Positions 56,625 through 59,775 of a stretch of DNA of 59,775 nt are shown here, in pieces. The notes beneath the pieces are model-generated. The model did no database searches. It saw only the letters and a list, made by a program, of their open reading frames with translations, and was not told the origin of the DNA. Every line of letters begins with the position of its first letter. Position 1 is the stretch's first letter. This DNA is from Spirogloea muscicola. Taxonomy: Eukaryota; Streptophyta; Zygnematophyceae; Spirogloeales; Spirogloeaceae. The position numbers and the translations under genes are program-made. The DNA lies in the NCBI GenBank assembly GCA_009602725.1, contig WELB01000158.1, forward strand, positions 253,078 through 312,852. Reading direction: 5' to 3'.

Positions 56625-57238
56625 AATCAGTCTAAGCAAGAGTTTCAAGTTCAAACGTCTTGAAGCAGAGACCTTGACCGTTTGCTACTTTCGATACAAG
56701 GAGCTCATAGAAAAGTCGAGAACCACCATAGGCTCTCAAAACCTTGCAGCTCAGTTTTTACGTGTTGTTGCAGGGAAGACCGTTGGGTATGCTCGTAGTT
56801 TGTTGACAATGCGCAGAAAGCAGCTCAACAAGAAGAACTATGATCTGGAGGATGTTTATGAAGTTATGATGAACAACAGAGGCAACATTTGATAAGAGGC
56901 AACTTTCTTATCAAATCCTGCATAGGAACCTGATGCAGAAGAAAAGCAATCATCAAGTTTTGCAAGGTAAAATCTTCTGCCTCTTTCTCCATCATAATTT
57001 CATAAACATCCTCCAGATCATAGTTCTTCTTGTTGAGCTGCTTTCTGCACATTGTCAACAAATTAAGAACATACCCAACGGTCTTCCCTGCAACAACACG
57101 TAAAAAATGAGCTGCAAAATTTTGAGAGCCTATGGTGGTTCTCGACTTTTCTATGAGCTCCTTGTACCGAAAGTAGCAAACGGTCAAGGTCTCTGCTTCA
57201 AGACGTTTGAACTTGAAAAGCTCTTGCTTAGAGTGATT
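56625..57238. repeat. large inverted duplication (arms about 248 bp)
   Basis: 56,625-56,871 and 56,990-57,238 are near-identical reverse complements separated by 118 bases. Both arms encode the same protein segment on opposite strands. Confidence 0.95.
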
Positions 57239-57300
57239 CTCATTATCTGGAAATTGTTCAGAAAACAGCCTAAATATCTCCTCGACTGGATCATCAATAA
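56864..57300 (-). pseudogene. unrecognised coding segment, mirrored in an inverted repeat
   Basis: On the minus strand a frame runs through IDDPVEEIFRLFSEQFPDN, then FKRLEAETLTVCYFRYKEL, then VAGKTVGYVLNLLTMCRK and NYDLEDVYEIMMEKEAEDF. The mirror copy on the plus strand (56,660-56,890) covers the middle part and ends early. It is charged and helical, and its codons are AT-rich unlike the flanking genes. No family was recognised; a mobile-element or viral-like origin is possible. It is broken upstream by a frame change near 57,300. Confidence 0.5.
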
Positions 57301-58455
57301 GCTGCGGCTACTATATCGTCCAATTTCAATCGTTCTGGACTTGTTCAGGTGTTGTGATCCTTGACAACTGACTACCATTGTTATCGTTGGCTTCTTATCC
57401 GACTGTTCTTCTTGACAGCTGGTCAAGGTGGCCAATATCGTCGTTTGTATTGTGTATTTCGTAGTCTAGTACGTCAGCATTTGTATTCTTCTGGACTCAT
57501 CAACGCCATTTCGCATCGACGCCTTCGCGCATGACAGGGTGCCAAATGGGCCTAGAGCCTGCTCCAAAGAAAAACGAACCATTCTTTCCGACCGAAGAAG
57601 CGAGTGGAGGGCTGAGACCGAGTAGTTTTTACTCGGTCAAGTCTCTTCCTTCGAGCCGACTTGTCGCCGCCGCCGCCGCTGCCGTCGCCGCCGCTGCCGT
57701 TGTCGTCGCTGCCATTGTCGCTGCCGTCGCCGCCGCTGCCGTCGTCGTCGCTGTCTCCGCTGCCGCCACCGCTGAACAACCAGCGGACATCGAGTGAGCG
57801 CTGCGGACGTGCCAGGAAGACGCGGGCTGGCGCGTTAGGTCGTCTACTTGAGGAGCCTTCTACCGACATACTCCGTTTGACCGGTATGTCAACCGGCACA
57901 TAGGCAAGGCACGCTTGCTCGTGCTTAACCTAACCACCAACGAAGCCTTGGAAGCTTGTATCGAGTGCTTCTATCTCGCAAGCATTGATACTGACAAAAG
58001 ACCCTATACTTGGGCGCGATACTGGTTACCGTTCGAAGTCCCTATACTTGGGCGCGATACTGGTTACCGTTGGAAGTCCCTATACTTGGGCGCTTAAGAG
58101 AATCCGTTCTTACTCAGAGACGGTACTGTCACTGTTACCGTTACCGTGACCGTTACCGGATACCGGATACCAAATATCAGTGACAGATCTGGTCTTTGCA
58201 TGACTGTTGCTCGCTTGTATGTCAGTCGCTCGTTTACTTGATAGATGGAAATCACCCATCACAAGCTCCGTTTTACCTTCTCATTCCGATACTACACTAT
58301 CTATCTTATCTCAAAGCAAGTAATGACCAATTTTCTCGTTTGCTATTTCCTTTCACATGTTTGGGGTTGCCGGTCATGTCGACTCTACTTTGTCACCTGA
58401 ATTTCACACACATCTGCCCTATCGACGTTAACTATCAACCGACACCATGTGGCAC
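57240..58455. other. no gene recognised; low-complexity tracts
   Basis: Holds imperfect GCC/GTC triplet repeats (57,662-57,775) and the 38-bp tandem at 58,002-58,094. The Ala/Val-rich ORF over the triplets is not taken as a gene. Confidence 0.5.
58002..58094. repeat. 38-bp tandem repeat, about 2.4 copies
   Basis: Units at 58,002-58,039 and 58,040-58,077 and a partial third, each starting CCCTATACTTGGGCGC, with one visible change between the first two. TACCG-rich simple sequence follows at 58,130-58,170. Confidence 0.93.
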
Positions 58456-58970
58456 GACATGTCCCGCTGGGTGCACCCGCACATCCGCCGCGCGCTCCGC
58501 CCGGCGAGGCCCGGACGAGGCGGCTTGGAAGCAGTTTCTCCTGTTCCCCCGGCTGCTGCTCGGGCGCGCCCCCCACGGCGGTCGCCAGCAGCCCCTCCTG
58601 GAGCGCGTCCAGTTGTTCGAGAGCGGGCATTGGGAGGAGCTTCTTGAGCGCCACGACGCAGCGGTGGCAGCCTTGGCAGCAAAGTGAGGTGATGTGCGGG
58701 CAGCGCCAGACAGCGCCAGACAAAGTCCGCCGGGCATTGCGCTTCGTCATGCGGGCGAGTTGTCTGCTCATTCTTTTCTTGGGCTGGCTGTTCCAGCCCA
58801 TATCCTCAATGGGCAAGCCCTTTCTTCTGAGTTGTCCAGGGCAGTCCAGGCCCTGGACGAGTCGGTGCTGGCGCCAACCACCGCTGCCACACGGGCGGCC
58901 CTGGAGTCCCCGCACGCTGAGGCCCGCTCCCCCCTGCCTCCGGTGGCTGGCCACCTTGTCATGAAATATT
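58456..58970 (+). mobile_element. LINE fragment (region upstream of reverse transcriptase)
   Basis: Encodes WKQFLLFPRLLLGRAPHGG, then HWEELLERHDAAVAALAA, then (after frame changes) RRALRFV and SRAVQALDESVLAPTTAATR with SPHAEARSPLPP. These patterns are typical of the segment just before the RT domain in non-LTR elements. It is truncated at both ends and interrupted by a mini-insertion. Confidence 0.75.
58757..58836 (+). mobile_element. 64-bp hairpin-tail mini-insertion with 8-bp duplication
   Basis: The insert 58,765-58,828 lies between GAGTTGTC copies (58,757-58,764 and 58,829-58,836). It is the hairpin GGGCTGGCTGTTCCAGCCC, the tail TATCCTCAATGGGCAAGCCC and a TTCTTCT end. It interrupts a LINE copy. 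Confidence 0.92.
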
Positions 58971-59775
58971 GTTGTCCAGAGTGGGTAACGCCAGCCATGA
59001 TAGACTAGCGCTAGCAGCGGAAGATTGTTGAAGGTCGAACGGCGTGCCAGCGGGCTGGGCAGAGCCCACTGAGAGGTGATGGGAGATGGAGCGTTGAGCG
59101 GGCAGAGAGGCAGGGCTTGGGCCAGTGTGATGTGAATGACCCCGCTGCGGGGTTGGGCAAGTGCCCTTTCCTTATGTAGGTAAGTGTCCGAGCCCGCAGC
59201 GAAGCGCGTCGGGCAACGGGTCACCAAAGGTCTGGTTGAGTAAGAGCGATGCTCCCCCTGTCTGGGCGGCAGTCAACCCTTGACCTACTCTGACCTGTGT
59301 CAGAAGCTGTGGTGCCGCCATGTGGCGGCTCCTCGCTGCGCGAGAGCTGTGGTGCCGCCATGTGGCGACTCCTTGCTGCTCTATGCAACTACCAGGTAGC
59401 TGCCGTAGTCTACTGGATTAGGTTAGCACTATGGCTTTCCATCAGCCAAGTCTACCCGTTAACCTAATGGTTAACCCCCAAGTTACAACAAATTTGCCGT
59501 CGGTGGCTTATTCATGTCGGTCTGACAAGGCATGTGACACCACACGCGGGCAATTGAGGCACGTCACCTATTACTGTGAACCAGAATCCGCACACAGCAC
59601 CTTCAAATCCGGTCGAGTAAGTGCGGATTTGTCTTTGGAACTATCGATTGCACCTCACCAGGCCAACCCCATCTTACCATCCCAACCATTGTACTTGGCC
59701 TTTGGCCATCGTTTGTTTGGCGCCGGCGCCGGCGCGGCGCCGGCGCTGTTCTTCTTGCCGTTGCCCCCCCCCCCC
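58971..59775. other. no gene recognised
   Basis: Contains a 40-bp period duplication (59,305-59,384, units starting AGCTGTGGTGCCGCC), a GGCGCC-rich palindromic stretch (59,719-59,746) and a terminal run of C. Confidence 0.5.

Noticed and set aside
57531-57797. Ala/Val-rich ORF
   Set aside because: It is a translation of imperfect GCC/GTC triplet repeats.

Overview
The window is nuclear DNA from a eukaryote, most likely a green microalga. Genes are split into many short exons that can be chained in phase across GT-AG introns, and a few GC-AG introns. There is an Arabidopsis-type CCCTAAA/TTTAGGG telomere array, an AP2/ERF transcription factor and a HEAT INTOLERANT 4-like protein, all pointing to the green lineage. 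No bacterial operon, rRNA, tRNA or CRISPR array was seen.

Left contig (1-46,110). PAN2, the catalytic poly(A) nuclease subunit, runs on the minus strand (1,415 to about 10,522) and can be traced exon by exon. It faces a HIT4-like gene on the plus strand (12,390-15,419) across an interval packed with retrotransposon 3' ends. A DnaJ-X protein (minus, 16,508-19,648) converges on HIT4; its 5' part contains an Illumina adapter and a poly-A artefact. A repeat-rich stretch (19.8-28.2 kb) follows. Then come an AP2/ERF gene (minus) and an anoctamin/TMEM16 gene (plus) that diverge from an 808-base gap, a complete RTN4IP1-like oxidoreductase (minus, 37,158-39,843), an unrecognised plus-strand gene that starts 156 bases away from it, and a SECIS-binding protein 2-like gene (minus, 42,083 to at least 45,722) with a C2H2 zinc finger upstream of its L7Ae domain. 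The last implies a selenocysteine-using organism.

Right contig (46,283-59,775). After a 172-base gap lies a perfect telomere array oriented as a left chromosome end, so the join across the gap is probably a scaffolding error or a fused telomere. The sequence beyond it looks subtelomeric: an acidic C-terminal exon, an AT-rich island, an intron-containing secreted PstS-like phosphate-binding protein (minus, 48,898-50,122), a decayed Ty3/gypsy element, LTRs, a 250-bp inverted duplication carrying mirror-image coding sequence, and more LINE pieces.

The dominant theme is one family of non-LTR retrotransposon. Its protein ends in a CCHC/restriction-like endonuclease region, and its RNA ends in a small hairpin (GGGCTGG, short loop, CCAGCCC) followed by a conserved tail. 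More than 25 fragments are visible. Several are only the last 57-81 bases, and four insertions have exact target-site duplications of 7, 8, 9 and 17 bases, including two nested in older LINE copies. These hairpin-tail mini-insertions are the most interesting system here. All gene models are hand-built from splice consensus and reading phase. Functions are assigned from recognised family motifs, not from database searches.
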